A stretch of 64,000 nucleotides of DNA from an uncultured Clostridia bacterium (GTDB lineage: Bacteria; Bacillota; Clostridia; Lachnospirales; CAG-274), in assembly GCA_947591605.1 (NCBI GenBank), contig CANQDF010000008.1:1-64000 (forward strand), written 5' to 3'. Below are positions 54,501 to 62,351 of this stretch, piece by piece. The translations under genes and the position numbers were made by a program. Position 1 is the stretch's first letter. Each line of letters begins with the position of its first letter. Under the pieces are notes generated by a model that was given only the letters and a program-made list of their open reading frames with translations, was not told where the DNA came from and made no database searches.

Positions 54501-54599
54501 CTCCGTATTTTTATAGGTTTGTCCGAGCAGGCTCTCAATACATCTGGGCAGATATTTTTCCGTATTGTAAACGGGGATGACAACAGATAAAAGCTCCAT
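51555..54599 (-). CDS. GT2 glycosyltransferase fused to HAD hydrolase-like and COG5610-like domains
   Basis: This 1014-residue protein has three parts. Residues 1-320 are a GT2 domain (LLSVVIPVYNTEKYLPRCIE, FVNDCSPG, FLDSDDFV). Residues 345-540 are a HAD domain (SFDIFDTLITR with the nucleophile Asp, VSDMYLT, and GDTWNNDIEKPKQLG). From about 640 there is a tail (LFFLARDGYLPMKAYE, YISASRRML, AAFDMGYSGRIQTALSRA) also present in the neighbouring 491-residue protein. The HAD part could remove a phosphate from the glycan or a lipid-linked intermediate; this is inference. The start overlaps the methyltransferase stop as TAATG. Confidence 0.85.
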   Translation of the reverse strand: MELLSVVIPVYNTEKYLPRCIESLLGQTYKNTELIFVNDCSPGNAEEIIKGYAKSDSRVKYVAYDKNRGLFRARLAGAEAASGSFIAFLDSDDFVSEDFYRTLVLSLEKNNTDIAVGKTVFRAADGYCYVRIMHDECFNFDVIRGDEVRERYFSQKGQCFSWHTVWNKVYRKSLWDKCMPFYRRISSHLIMTEDIAFSSLLFYYAQGVSTAENDAVFYCENENASTDASKTDLKRFTKNMADIKLVFDFVSGFLDEAGAEERIKAYFYETKKYYCRMWRDLSDATFKGEELKAANAVLEDFVPGYTENTSQDDRFFASLAVKWNNGLESIKTAIINSKARYISFDIFDTLITRKLYYPDDVFLLLNKRFEELVKTNIGFERIRKGAEARAREKAWAEDSSCQDITLDEIYSAMAEYYDIPLPAAEEMKKAEIEAELSLTVQRRAAKELFDTAIASGKEVILVSDMYLTEDVIEKILKKVGYSGYKRLFLSSSYRLTKHSGDLFKAVIRELGASGEDILHIGDTWNNDIEKPKQLGIETVFFPKAAEVFENRINGCTVNHCADLGASVSGAVCDSRRFMDSLGYRTMRALAAIKYFDNPYRSFDSESDFNADPYYIGYNALGMHLVGIVKWLADNNGKRLFFLARDGYLPMKAYEIMSKALDLPECSYISASRRMLLPEMIESRLDFYDLPVEYRNHTPSTLMELLDFCTRDGAVLSDDDRPFADEREYRAFIDRFISNAYDEDKHRAARAACEKYFEPLSDSGTAAFDMGYSGRIQTALSRAAGRGADVYFIHSDGRRSADMSRKGGYGIHSFYDFYPCVSGLLREHIFSDTEPSAIGIRMEDGRAVPVYDDTEKGFQDIFTVKNMQRGALDLVRDFTELYAEYGQYLAFKPYEASMMFEGYLRAAADRDRRIFASSYFEDKVYGSNRSINIYEFVKNSLFALPADNGQANIQNRWDIIEAAVRGHGRPVRAICYMLLDRRLFKQYIIDILARRPKLLKTLVRIKHIFTGSKNI

Positions 54600-55750
54600 T
54601 ACTGCTCGTCCCCCTTTACTTTATGATAAACCCTTTTTACCTTTGCGGAAACGGTTTTTTCATACATCTCCTTTACCGCTTCAAGCTCTGCTATATATCT
54701 GTCCTTTTCCTCTATACAGGCATCGTAATCGCTTTTTACCTTTTTTATCTCGTCCTCGTAGGCTGCAACGGTTTCGCTTTGGGTATTTTCATAAGCAAGG
54801 CGGATATTTTCCTTTTCCTGCTCAAAGCCGGAAATGATCTTGTTCATATCCGCTATTCTTCTCTCGTAATCGTCTATTGCGGAGCGCAGCTCAGCGCTGC
54901 CTGCCTCCAGCTCCTTTATATATGCGTCCTTTTTCTCCTCGTCCGCCTTATATCCGTCAAGGTGCGACATAAGCACATCCTTCTGTTTTAAAAGGTCTTC
55001 TTTATATGCCGAAAGATCTCTGAGCCTGAATGACATTTTGCGCATATCATCCTTAAGAGCAACATTCTCCGATACGGATATTTTTTTGTACAGCTCAAGG
55101 TCTATACCTGCGTAAATATTGCCGTATGCCCTCTCCGACATAAAAAGTATGCCGAGGCCGCAGCTGTGGTCAAACTCCGCCGTATACGGATAAGCCTTTT
55201 TTATCTCCTGCCAGAATACATGCGAGCCCATAATGCTCCCGTTTATTATCTCGTCGCTGACATCGTGAAACAGTACCGCCGCATCGTCCGTAAGCTTTGG
55301 CAGCCAGCTTTCAAAATCGTGCTTTACATCGTCATAAAAGTGCGAGCCGTCTATATGCAGCAGGTCTATCGACTTGTCCTCAAATTTATCCAGCGCATCG
55401 TCAAAGCTCATTTTAAGCATTTTTACACGTTCGCCGTAGCACGCCTCCTTTACCTCAACAAAGGCGCCGTATACATCCTCCGTATAGTCCTGCTTGGTAA
55501 ACTCGTCAAACAGATCCCACAGATCCACAGCCCAAAGCTCGGTATCAAGCCCCATGTCCTTTACTGCCTGCGCAAAGGCAAACATGGAGCAGCCGTAAAA
55601 GCTGCCAAGCTCCACTACCCTTTTGGGCTTTACGTTTGCGATATAGTCGTAGCCGAAGCGCCTGTGACCCGACCATGGGGAATACTTGAGCATATCGGCA
55701 TTGATTTTGTCACATTCAAACACGGCATTGTAATTTTTCCATTTTTCCAT
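54599..55750 (-). CDS. SAM methyltransferase with C-terminal coiled coil, possible chain terminator
   Basis: Residues 35-215 are a class I methyltransferase (Methyltransf_24/CmcI type): VVELGSFYGCSMFAFAQA is the SAM loop, with LLHIDGSHFYDDVKHDF and VLFHDVSDE after it. Residues 235-375 are almost entirely heptad-like charged sequence (for example KDAYIKELEAGSAELRSAID), a long coiled coil. In the E. coli O9a system WbdD combines a terminating methyltransferase with a coiled coil that measures chain length, and the ABC transporter then recognises the capped end. The same two parts next to a Wzt-like transporter suggest a similar role here. The glycan target is inferred. Confidence 0.78.
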   Translation of the reverse strand: MEKWKNYNAVFECDKINADMLKYSPWSGHRRFGYDYIANVKPKRVVELGSFYGCSMFAFAQAVKDMGLDTELWAVDLWDLFDEFTKQDYTEDVYGAFVEVKEACYGERVKMLKMSFDDALDKFEDKSIDLLHIDGSHFYDDVKHDFESWLPKLTDDAAVLFHDVSDEIINGSIMGSHVFWQEIKKAYPYTAEFDHSCGLGILFMSERAYGNIYAGIDLELYKKISVSENVALKDDMRKMSFRLRDLSAYKEDLLKQKDVLMSHLDGYKADEEKKDAYIKELEAGSAELRSAIDDYERRIADMNKIISGFEQEKENIRLAYENTQSETVAAYEDEIKKVKSDYDACIEEKDRYIAELEAVKEMYEKTVSAKVKRVYHKVKGDEQ

Positions 55751-55770
55751 AGCTTTTCCCTCTCGATACC

Positions 55771-57024
55771 TTACGCCTTTACTATCTCAAAGCTCTCCAT
55801 ATCCTTGTTGAATACGCCGAATATGGTCTTGCCGCCAACCGAGGCGGTAAGGTGTATAATATTGTTTATCCAGCACTCCTCCACCTGGTCGAGCACCTCG
55901 TATCCGCTGCCTATGCCCAGGGTGATAAAATAATCGCCCTCTCTTACCTCGGGCCATGTAAAGCTGAAGCTTATAAGGCTTTCGCCCTCCGGCATGGTGT
56001 ACTGCTCGACACCCGAGGTCAGCGATGTCTGACCGAATACCTCGTTTGAATACTTGTCCCTTATCTGATAGCCCACTATAACGTTGTCCTTTGCCTGTGA
56101 CGAGCGTGCAAGCATAGACACCTTTATTTCGTCACCCTCACGGCACACCTCGGCAAAGGGAATATCGTTAATGCTGTAAAAATATTTTTCTATAACAACA
56201 TCCATCCTGCCGCTGTAGGTATCCCTGCCGGGCACCTTAAATGCGGCATAGTCCCTTTCGGTCCCCGACGGTAAAGCTATGCCTCTGTCGGCGCTGCCCT
56301 GCTTTATCTTAAAATAGCGTGTCACCGCCTCGTTAGGCTCTCCGTCAAACGCCACCCTGCCCCGGTTTAGCACTATTATCCTCTTGCAGAACTTGGTCAT
56401 GGCGTTAAGGTCGTGCGAAACTATAACAACGGTGGACTTGCCCGTAAGCTCCTTTATCTTTTTATAGCACTTTTGCTGAAAGAAAATATCTCCCACCGAG
56501 AGCGCCTCGTCAACTATAAGCACCTCCGGCTCTATATTTATGGCAACTGCAAAGGCAAGCCTTACAAACATACCGCTTGAATATGTTTTAACGGGCTGAT
56601 CTATAAAATCGCCTATATCGGCAAAGGCAAGTATATCGTCAACCTTTTCCTCTATCTCCGCCCGTGAGCACCCCATCATGGTGCCGTTTAGGTATATGTT
56701 TTCCATACCCGTGTAATCGGGGTTGAAGCCTGCTCCCAGCTCCAGCAGAGCCGACACCTTTCCCGTCACCTCAACGCTGCCCGAGGTGGGCGTAAGTATG
56801 CCCGTTATTATTTTAAGCATTGTGGACTTGCCTGCACCGTTTACGCCTATCAGACCTATTGTTTCCCCTTTTTTTACATTAAAGGATACATCGCTCAGGG
56901 CGTGGTACTCCTTGTGCAGGCAGCGCCTTGTAAGGCTCATCGCCTCCCTCAGCCTGTCCATGGGCTTGTCGTAAAGCCTGTATACTTTGCTTATATTTTT
57001 TACTTTTATAGAATAATTATCCAT
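55771..57024 (-). CDS. wzt: ABC transporter ATP-binding protein with Wzt C-terminal domain
   Basis: This 417-residue protein begins with an ABC ATPase domain: Walker A GVNGAGKST, signature YSSGMFVRLAFAVA, Walker B VLIVDEALSVGD. After about residue 255 comes a beta-sandwich tail of 160 residues (RMDVVIEKYFYS, then EGDEIKVSMLARSS, FTWPEVREGDYFITLGIG). This is the Wzt_C type that binds the capped end of a finished polysaccharide. TagH-like exporters without such a tail do not need a cap. It lies 11 bases after the permease gene. Confidence 0.92.
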   Translation of the reverse strand: MDNYSIKVKNISKVYRLYDKPMDRLREAMSLTRRCLHKEYHALSDVSFNVKKGETIGLIGVNGAGKSTMLKIITGILTPTSGSVEVTGKVSALLELGAGFNPDYTGMENIYLNGTMMGCSRAEIEEKVDDILAFADIGDFIDQPVKTYSSGMFVRLAFAVAINIEPEVLIVDEALSVGDIFFQQKCYKKIKELTGKSTVVIVSHDLNAMTKFCKRIIVLNRGRVAFDGEPNEAVTRYFKIKQGSADRGIALPSGTERDYAAFKVPGRDTYSGRMDVVIEKYFYSINDIPFAEVCREGDEIKVSMLARSSQAKDNVIVGYQIRDKYSNEVFGQTSLTSGVEQYTMPEGESLISFSFTWPEVREGDYFITLGIGSGYEVLDQVEECWINNIIHLTASVGGKTIFGVFNKDMESFEIVKA

Positions 57025-57035
57025 ATTTACTCTCC

Positions 57036-58424
57036 TTAAAGGACATCGGCAAAATGCGGCTTAAGCTTTTTGTAAAGCACACAGCCCGCAAGCATCAATA
57101 TCAGCAGCACTATCCAAAAGTAAAGCGTCTGCTTTACGTTGTCATAGAACGGTATGTGATATATGAGGCTCTCTCTGTAGCCCTGTACTATATAATACAT
57201 AGGATTCAGCTTGAATACCCACATAAGGCCGCCGGGTATCATATTTATGGACCACATGATTGGCGTAAGCCACATACCGAACTGCAGCACGATATTCATT
57301 ATCTGCCCCAGATCCCTGAAAAACACCACAAGTGCGCTTGTAATGTAGCTGAGCGCCGTAACGAGCAGCACCATGCAAAACGAGTAATACAGTATCTGCA
57401 GCCAGTATATATCGGGCTTTTCACCGTATACAAGGTAAAAGCCCAGCATAAAAAGTATAAAAAATACATGTACAAAAAGCCCCGATATTATTTTTACAAG
57501 CGGCAGTATGTGTATCTTGAACACTACCTTTTTAACAAGATAGCTGTATTCCATAAGCGCCATTGTTGCACCCATCCATGCCTCGGAAAAGAAGAACCAC
57601 GGTATAAGGCCTGCCATAAACCACAGTATAAATGCCACATCGCCCACATCATTGCTCCTAAAGCCCACCTGAAATACAAACCAAAACACAAGTATCGTGC
57701 ATATAGGCTGTATAAACGCCCATATCGTGCCGAAGTAGGAGCCGGAGTACTTGGTCTTAAAATCGTTTACCGCAAGCGAAAGTATGAGCCTTCGGCTTAA
57801 ATACATATCCGCAGCCATTGTGTATATGGATTTGAGCTTAACATATCTGTTTGCCGCAAATACAAATACCAATGCAGCCAGAGCCGCAAAAATGCCGTTG
57901 AGGTTCCTGCCCGGCACGGGCTTTATATCATCTATGATTATATAAGGGTCGGCGCCCGTCACCGTCAGCACCAAAGCCCCGTCCGCATACTCGGCGTCCG
58001 TGTCGTTGTTCGTATCGCTCTTTGCGACCGAGGCAAGGTCTGCCTCAAAGGATGCGCCGTCGGTAATGTATTCTATTTTGTTTATCGTTATTTTTGAGTT
58101 TATGCTGCTGCCGAGATCCAGCCTGAGCCTTGACGCATCGGGTGCCGAAAGCCTGAACCTGCCGTTAATGCTCAGCCTGCCGTCCTCGGATGAAACGGGT
58201 ATATCGTCCCTTGCCGCTATGTCAAATCCTTCCCCGCCGCCGTGAGCGCAATACACCTCAAACGGCGCATCATTCATACCCTCCGCACTCAGGTCAAGCG
58301 ATATAAAGCTGCCCTTGTAAAAGGAGTTGAAAAAGTTAAGACACAGCAAAAACACCGCCGCAAACAAAACTATATAGCAAACCGACTTTACGGCATAAAA
58401 AACCACACCACGGATATTTTTCAT
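57036..58424 (-). CDS. wzm: ABC-2 type polysaccharide export permease (Wzm-like) with outer N-terminal domain
   Basis: The C-terminal 265 residues are a standard Wzm/TagG permease with six helices (from LILSLAVNDFKTKYSGSYFG through GMWLTPIMWSINMIPGGLMW). Unusually, about 190 residues precede it: one helix (VCYIVLFAAVFLLCLNFF), a beta-rich domain of about 130 residues facing outside, and a second helix. Normal family length is about 260-270, so the protein is nearly doubled. With the Wzt-like ATPase it exports a finished polymer. It is the first gene of the operon with GAGG nine bases before ATG. Confidence 0.9.
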   Translation of the reverse strand: MKNIRGVVFYAVKSVCYIVLFAAVFLLCLNFFNSFYKGSFISLDLSAEGMNDAPFEVYCAHGGGEGFDIAARDDIPVSSEDGRLSINGRFRLSAPDASRLRLDLGSSINSKITINKIEYITDGASFEADLASVAKSDTNNDTDAEYADGALVLTVTGADPYIIIDDIKPVPGRNLNGIFAALAALVFVFAANRYVKLKSIYTMAADMYLSRRLILSLAVNDFKTKYSGSYFGTIWAFIQPICTILVFWFVFQVGFRSNDVGDVAFILWFMAGLIPWFFFSEAWMGATMALMEYSYLVKKVVFKIHILPLVKIISGLFVHVFFILFMLGFYLVYGEKPDIYWLQILYYSFCMVLLVTALSYITSALVVFFRDLGQIMNIVLQFGMWLTPIMWSINMIPGGLMWVFKLNPMYYIVQGYRESLIYHIPFYDNVKQTLYFWIVLLILMLAGCVLYKKLKPHFADVL

Positions 58425-58451
58425 ACTGCAACCTCACAGAAGTTATTTTGC

Positions 58452-58475
58452 AAAACGGGCAAAAACACCCGTTTT
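58452..58475 (-). promoter_or_regulatory. leader hairpin of the ABC-type glycan operon
   Basis: The eight-base perfect stem AAAACGGG / CCCGTTTT lies between the promoter (58492-58520) and ATG 58424. It is terminator-like with a short T run and could attenuate the operon or protect the 5' end. Confidence 0.45.
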
Positions 58476-58491
58476 ATCATTTATATATTTT

Positions 58492-58520
58492 ATTATACAC
58501 CATATACGCCGCAAAATAAA
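58492..58520 (-). promoter_or_regulatory. probable sigma-A promoter of the ABC-type glycan operon
   Basis: A perfect TATAAT (58492-58497) is preceded at 17 bases by the weak -35 TTTATT (58515-58520) on the minus strand. Seven genes down to 45156 follow with gaps of 20 bases or less, so one transcript is likely. Confidence 0.6.
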
Positions 58521-58571
58521 CATTTTTTTACAATTGCATATATTTGCTGCCTGCATCTCTATATTATGTTT

Positions 58572-58601
58572 GTATATTTTGCTTTTATCGGGGCAATATT
58601 A
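58572..58601 (+). promoter_or_regulatory. sigma-F type promoter of sigG
   Basis: GTATA (58572-58576), a 15-base spacer, and GGCAATATTA (58592-58601) fit the B. subtilis sigma-F consensus (GYWTA, 15, GGNRANANTW) at every position. It lies 28 bases before the sigG start codon, matching the known control of sigG by sigma-F in the forespore. Confidence 0.75.
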
Positions 58602-58629
58602 GTTTAAAGCAAGGTTTGGAGGTATAGCT

Positions 58630-59403
58630 ATGGCTTTGAATAAGGTGGAAATATGCGGAGTAAACACAGGCAAGCTGCCCGTGCTCAAGGGCGAGGAAAA
58701 GGAAAAGCTGTGGAACAGGCTGCAGGAGGGCGACCCCCAGGCACGCAGCGATTATATTTACGGCAATCTTCGCCTTGTGCTGAGTGTTATACAGCGGTTT
58801 TCGGGCAGAGGCGAGAGTGCGGACGACCTGTTTCAGGTGGGCTGCATAGGTCTTATAAAAGCGATAAACAACTTCGATACCTCCCACAACGTAAAATTTT
58901 CTACCTATGCGGTGCCCATGATAATAGGCGAGATACGCCGCTACCTGCGTGATTACAACAGCATAAGGGTATCCCGCTCCATAAGGGATACCGCCTACAA
59001 GGCGTTGCAGGCAAAGGAAAAGCTCACAGCCAAAAACAGCCGTGAGCCCACGGTGGAGGAGATAGCAAAGGAGCTGTCGCTGCAAAAGGAGGACGTGATA
59101 TTTGCCCTTGACGCCATACAGGACCCCATATCGCTTTTTGAGCCGGTGTATCACGACGGCAGCGATGCGCTTTTTGTAATGGATCAGGTAAGCGACGAAA
59201 AAAACACCGACCTTTCATGGATAGAAAACATTGTGCTGTCCGAGGCTATGAACAAGCTCAGCGAGCGTGAAAAACACATAATAGAGCTGCGGTTTTTCGA
59301 GGGCAAGACCCAGATGGAGGTAGCCGAGGAAATAGGCATAAGTCAGGCTCAGGTGAGCAGGCTTGAAAAAAATGCCTTAAAAAATATGAAAAAGTATATG
59401 TAA
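58630..59403 (+). CDS. sigG: RNA polymerase sporulation sigma factor SigG
   Basis: This 257-residue sigma-70 family protein starts ALNKVEICGVNTGKLPVL, the N-terminus distinctive of SigG. Region 2 (SADDLFQVGCIGLIKAINNF) and region 4 (LSEREKHIIELRFFEGKTQM, then EVAEEIGISQAQVSRLEKNA) are intact. SigG runs late forespore gene expression. ATG 58630 has TTGGAGG upstream. Unlike Bacillus, the spoIIGA and sigE genes are not next to it here; it is followed at once by two M16 peptidase genes. Confidence 0.95.
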   Translation: MALNKVEICGVNTGKLPVLKGEEKEKLWNRLQEGDPQARSDYIYGNLRLVLSVIQRFSGRGESADDLFQVGCIGLIKAINNFDTSHNVKFSTYAVPMIIGEIRRYLRDYNSIRVSRSIRDTAYKALQAKEKLTAKNSREPTVEEIAKELSLQKEDVIFALDAIQDPISLFEPVYHDGSDALFVMDQVSDEKNTDLSWIENIVLSEAMNKLSEREKHIIELRFFEGKTQMEVAEEIGISQAQVSRLEKNALKNMKKYM

Positions 59404-59413
59404 GGTGATATGT

Positions 59414-60637
59414 ATGGAAATAACTTCGTTTAACACAAAGGGCATTGAGGTTTGCCTCTGCGGCAGCAAAAAATTTGCAGCCGTGTCTGTATGCCTTGTA
59501 CTGAGGGCTCCGCTCAGGCGTGAAACGGTGAGCAGCTATGCGCTCATACCCCGTGTGCTTTCCAGGGCAAGCAAAATGTACCCCTCGCTGAGGGCTGTAA
59601 ACTCCCGTCTGGAGGAAATGGGCGGCGCACAGCTGACGGCAGAGCCTATAAAAAAAGGCGAGGAGCAGATAATATCCTTTTATGCCTCCGCCCCAAAACG
59701 CTTTGCAGCGGAGCTGTTCGAGTTTTTAAGCGGCATTGTGTACGACCCCTTTACCGCCGAGGACGGCTTTATGCCCTCCTATGTGCGCAACGCCTGCAGT
59801 GCAGCGGCAAGGGACATAGCCGACAAGATCAACAACAAAAGAGATTATGCCGCCGAAAAAATGATAGAGCTCATGTGCAGCAGCGAGTACTTCGGCATAT
59901 GCGGCGACGGATATATAGAGGACTTTGGCGATATTTCGGGCAAGGGGCTTTACAAGGCCTATACCGAGCTTATAAAAAACAGTGCGGTGCAGCTTTATAT
60001 AACAGGCGATATTTCACGCAGCGAGGCGGAAAAATATATAAACGACAGCTTTGACGGCTCGGAGCCCGTCACTCTGCCCAAAGCCGAACAGGAGGCACAG
60101 CGCCCTCACAGGCCCGTGCTGCACACCGAGGAGGCAAAAAGCGCACAATCCGCACTGGCACTGGGCATACGCACACACGGAGCAGCTCACCCCAAGCTCC
60201 TTGTTGCAAACGAGATACTGGGCGGCTATGCTTCCTCAAGGCTTTTTTCCAAGGTCAGGGAGGAGGCGGGCATGTGCTACTACATCAGCTCGCAGCTGTA
60301 CCGCTACAAGGGTATAATAAGCGTACAGGCAGGCATTGAGGCAAAAAATACCGAGGCTGTGGTAGAGCGCACACGCAGAGAGCTTGACAGCATCAACAAA
60401 AAGGGTGCCTCTCAAAAGGAGCTTCGCCTTGCCAAGGACAGCCTTATGACAGCCCTTAAAACAATAGAGGACTACCCCGCAAGGCTTACGGACTTTTTGC
60501 TTTCACGCTCCATAGCAGGCGAGAGCCTGTCCGTAGACGACGCCTTAAGCGAGATAGAGGCTGTGGACAATGTAAGCGGCGTATTTGACAACGCCTTTAT
60601 AGATACCGTATTTTTGTTAAAGGAGGGTACCGTATGA
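59414..60637 (+). CDS. M16-family peptidase-like protein, catalytically inactive partner (YfmF-like)
   Basis: The start is ATG 59414 with AGGTGA upstream; a GTG at 59405 is possible. The 407-residue protein has the overall M16 fold but no HxxEH zinc motif, and keeps the C-terminal lobe features (LANEILGGYASSRLFSKVRE, then GMCYYISSQLYRYKG). In Firmicutes an inactive YfmF-like subunit is encoded beside an active YfmH-like subunit, as here (ATGA overlap with the next gene). The pair probably forms one heterodimeric peptidase; the substrate is unknown. Confidence 0.88.
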   Translation: MEITSFNTKGIEVCLCGSKKFAAVSVCLVLRAPLRRETVSSYALIPRVLSRASKMYPSLRAVNSRLEEMGGAQLTAEPIKKGEEQIISFYASAPKRFAAELFEFLSGIVYDPFTAEDGFMPSYVRNACSAAARDIADKINNKRDYAAEKMIELMCSSEYFGICGDGYIEDFGDISGKGLYKAYTELIKNSAVQLYITGDISRSEAEKYINDSFDGSEPVTLPKAEQEAQRPHRPVLHTEEAKSAQSALALGIRTHGAAHPKLLVANEILGGYASSRLFSKVREEAGMCYYISSQLYRYKGIISVQAGIEAKNTEAVVERTRRELDSINKKGASQKELRLAKDSLMTALKTIEDYPARLTDFLLSRSIAGESLSVDDALSEIEAVDNVSGVFDNAFIDTVFLLKEGTV

Positions 60638-61863
60638 ACAACACGGTATACAGCACACTTTCAAACGGACTGACGGTTTGCCTTACAAAAAAGCCCGGCT
60701 ACCGTGAAAAGCAGGCTATGCTCGCCTTCCGCTGCGGCTCCGTAAACACCTGCTTTGAGTACGGCGGCGCAAGGCACACCGTACCTGCGGGCACCGCACA
60801 CTTTGTGGAGCATAAGATGTTTGAAAAAAAGCACGGCAATATTTTTGACGATTTTGCAAAGCTCGGCGCAAATGTAAACGCCTTTACGGGCTTGGATATA
60901 ACGGCATATTACTTTACCTGCACCGACAGCTTTGAGGCAACGCTGTCCCTGCTTGCTCAGCTTGCCTCAACAACGCATTTCACACGCAGAGGCGTGGAAA
61001 AGGAGCGGGATATAATATCGAGCGAAGTCACCATGTATGACGACGACCCCGGCTGGCAGTCTTACTTCGGCATGCTCGGCGGCTTGTACAGGGAACATCC
61101 CGTGCGCTGTCCCATAGCGGGCGACACCGAGCAGATAAGCAATATAACCGCCGAAGCTCTGCAGCTTTTTTACGACAGCTTTTACACGGCGGACAATGCC
61201 ATACTGACAGCGGCAGGCGATATAGATGAGGACAGCTTTTTTGAGCAGGCGGAAAAGGAGTTTGTACTAAAGCCGACATCGGATGTCAAAAGATGCTCCT
61301 CGGACAAAAGCGGCATAGAAAGCGTGTATGTCAAAAAGCCCATGAGCATTGCCTCGCCCGTTTTCAGCATAGGCTTTAAGGAAAATGATTTTGATATTCC
61401 GCCTGTTATGCGCATTATCTCCTCAAAAGCACTTATGGATATAATTGCGGGCAAAAGCTCCGTGCTTTACGAAAAGCTGTATGCGGAGGGCATGTGCAGC
61501 AATCCGCCAGCCATTGATTATATCTGCGGCAGGGATTTTGGCGTTTCGGTAATATCGGGCACCTCACGCAGCCCCGAACAGCTGCTCTCACGCCTTAACG
61601 GCGAAATAGAAAATTTTTTAAACTACGGCATATCCGAAAAAAACCTTAACAGGATAATATGCAAAAGCCTGGGCAGGCTTGAAACAAGCATGGACAGCCC
61701 CGACTTTTGCTGCAGCTTTGCTGCGGACAATTTTGTAAAATATATAAATGCGGACGATTTTGCGGACGCATATAAAAATCTGACGACCGAAAAGCTTGCC
61801 GAGAGGCTGAGCTCGCATTTCAGAGCGGACAACCTCTGTATGAGCGAGGCTGTGCCGGTATAG
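60634..61863 (+). CDS. M16-family zinc peptidase, active subunit (YfmH-like)
   Basis: This 409-residue protein has the inverted zinc motif HFVEH near residue 57 and the downstream acidic ligand region EKERDIISSEVTMYDDDP typical of M16B peptidases. Overlap with the preceding gene (ATGA) suggests co-translation with the inactive subunit. In other genera the pair is linked to peptide or signal-peptide processing; no such role can be read here. Confidence 0.92.
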   Translation: MNNTVYSTLSNGLTVCLTKKPGYREKQAMLAFRCGSVNTCFEYGGARHTVPAGTAHFVEHKMFEKKHGNIFDDFAKLGANVNAFTGLDITAYYFTCTDSFEATLSLLAQLASTTHFTRRGVEKERDIISSEVTMYDDDPGWQSYFGMLGGLYREHPVRCPIAGDTEQISNITAEALQLFYDSFYTADNAILTAAGDIDEDSFFEQAEKEFVLKPTSDVKRCSSDKSGIESVYVKKPMSIASPVFSIGFKENDFDIPPVMRIISSKALMDIIAGKSSVLYEKLYAEGMCSNPPAIDYICGRDFGVSVISGTSRSPEQLLSRLNGEIENFLNYGISEKNLNRIICKSLGRLETSMDSPDFCCSFAADNFVKYINADDFADAYKNLTTEKLAERLSSHFRADNLCMSEAVPV

Positions 61864-62017
61864 GGGGTGTTTTGCACCCCCTTCTGCGTGTCGAAAAAGT
61901 CGACACGCTTGCAGGAAATGCTTGCATTTCCTGCATTTTTTTCACAAAGTACAAAGAGATTCGCGCCTCGCTAACGCTCGACACTCCCTCTTTTCCTCGG
62001 CGGAAGTGAATTCCGCC
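61863..62017. repeat. cluster of four hairpins after the peptidase operon
   Basis: Four inverted repeats follow one another: GGGGGTG/CACCCCC (61863-61881), GCGTGTCGA/TCGACACGC (61886-61908), GCAGGAAATGC/GCATTTCCTGC (61911-61934) and GGCGGAA/TTCCGCC (61999-62017). The third is followed by a T run and may be the real terminator. The sequence from 62018 to 62286 is AT-rich and shows no gene. Confidence 0.7.
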
Positions 62018-62286
62018 TGCGGATTTTAGCCTGCGGCGCTTAAGTTACTTGAAAATATCCTGCAAGCAGACTTATCCCAAATCGCACTTTTTATTTAATA
62101 ATTCAGTTTTACGGTAGCACATTTTTGTTGTGCCTGTATCCCATCGGGGTAAATTATGCCCATTTTTTATGTAAAATATTGCACACGATTGTAAATTTTA
62201 CACCGTTTTTATATACCCGTTTTTAATTTTGGAGTAAAAAAGGATATTTTACGCCGTAAATTTTATTTATTTTTGTAAAATATGGC

Positions 62287-62315
62287 TTGTATATTTCCGC
62301 TTAAACCTTTATAAT
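62287..62315 (+). promoter_or_regulatory. sigma-A promoter of the phospho-sugar mutase gene
   Basis: TTGTAT (62287-62292), 17 bases, and a perfect TATAAT (62310-62315). ATG 62352 follows with AAAGGAG upstream. Confidence 0.78.
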
Positions 62316-62351
62316 AGTATTAGATATTAAACCAAGAAAGGAGTTTTATTT

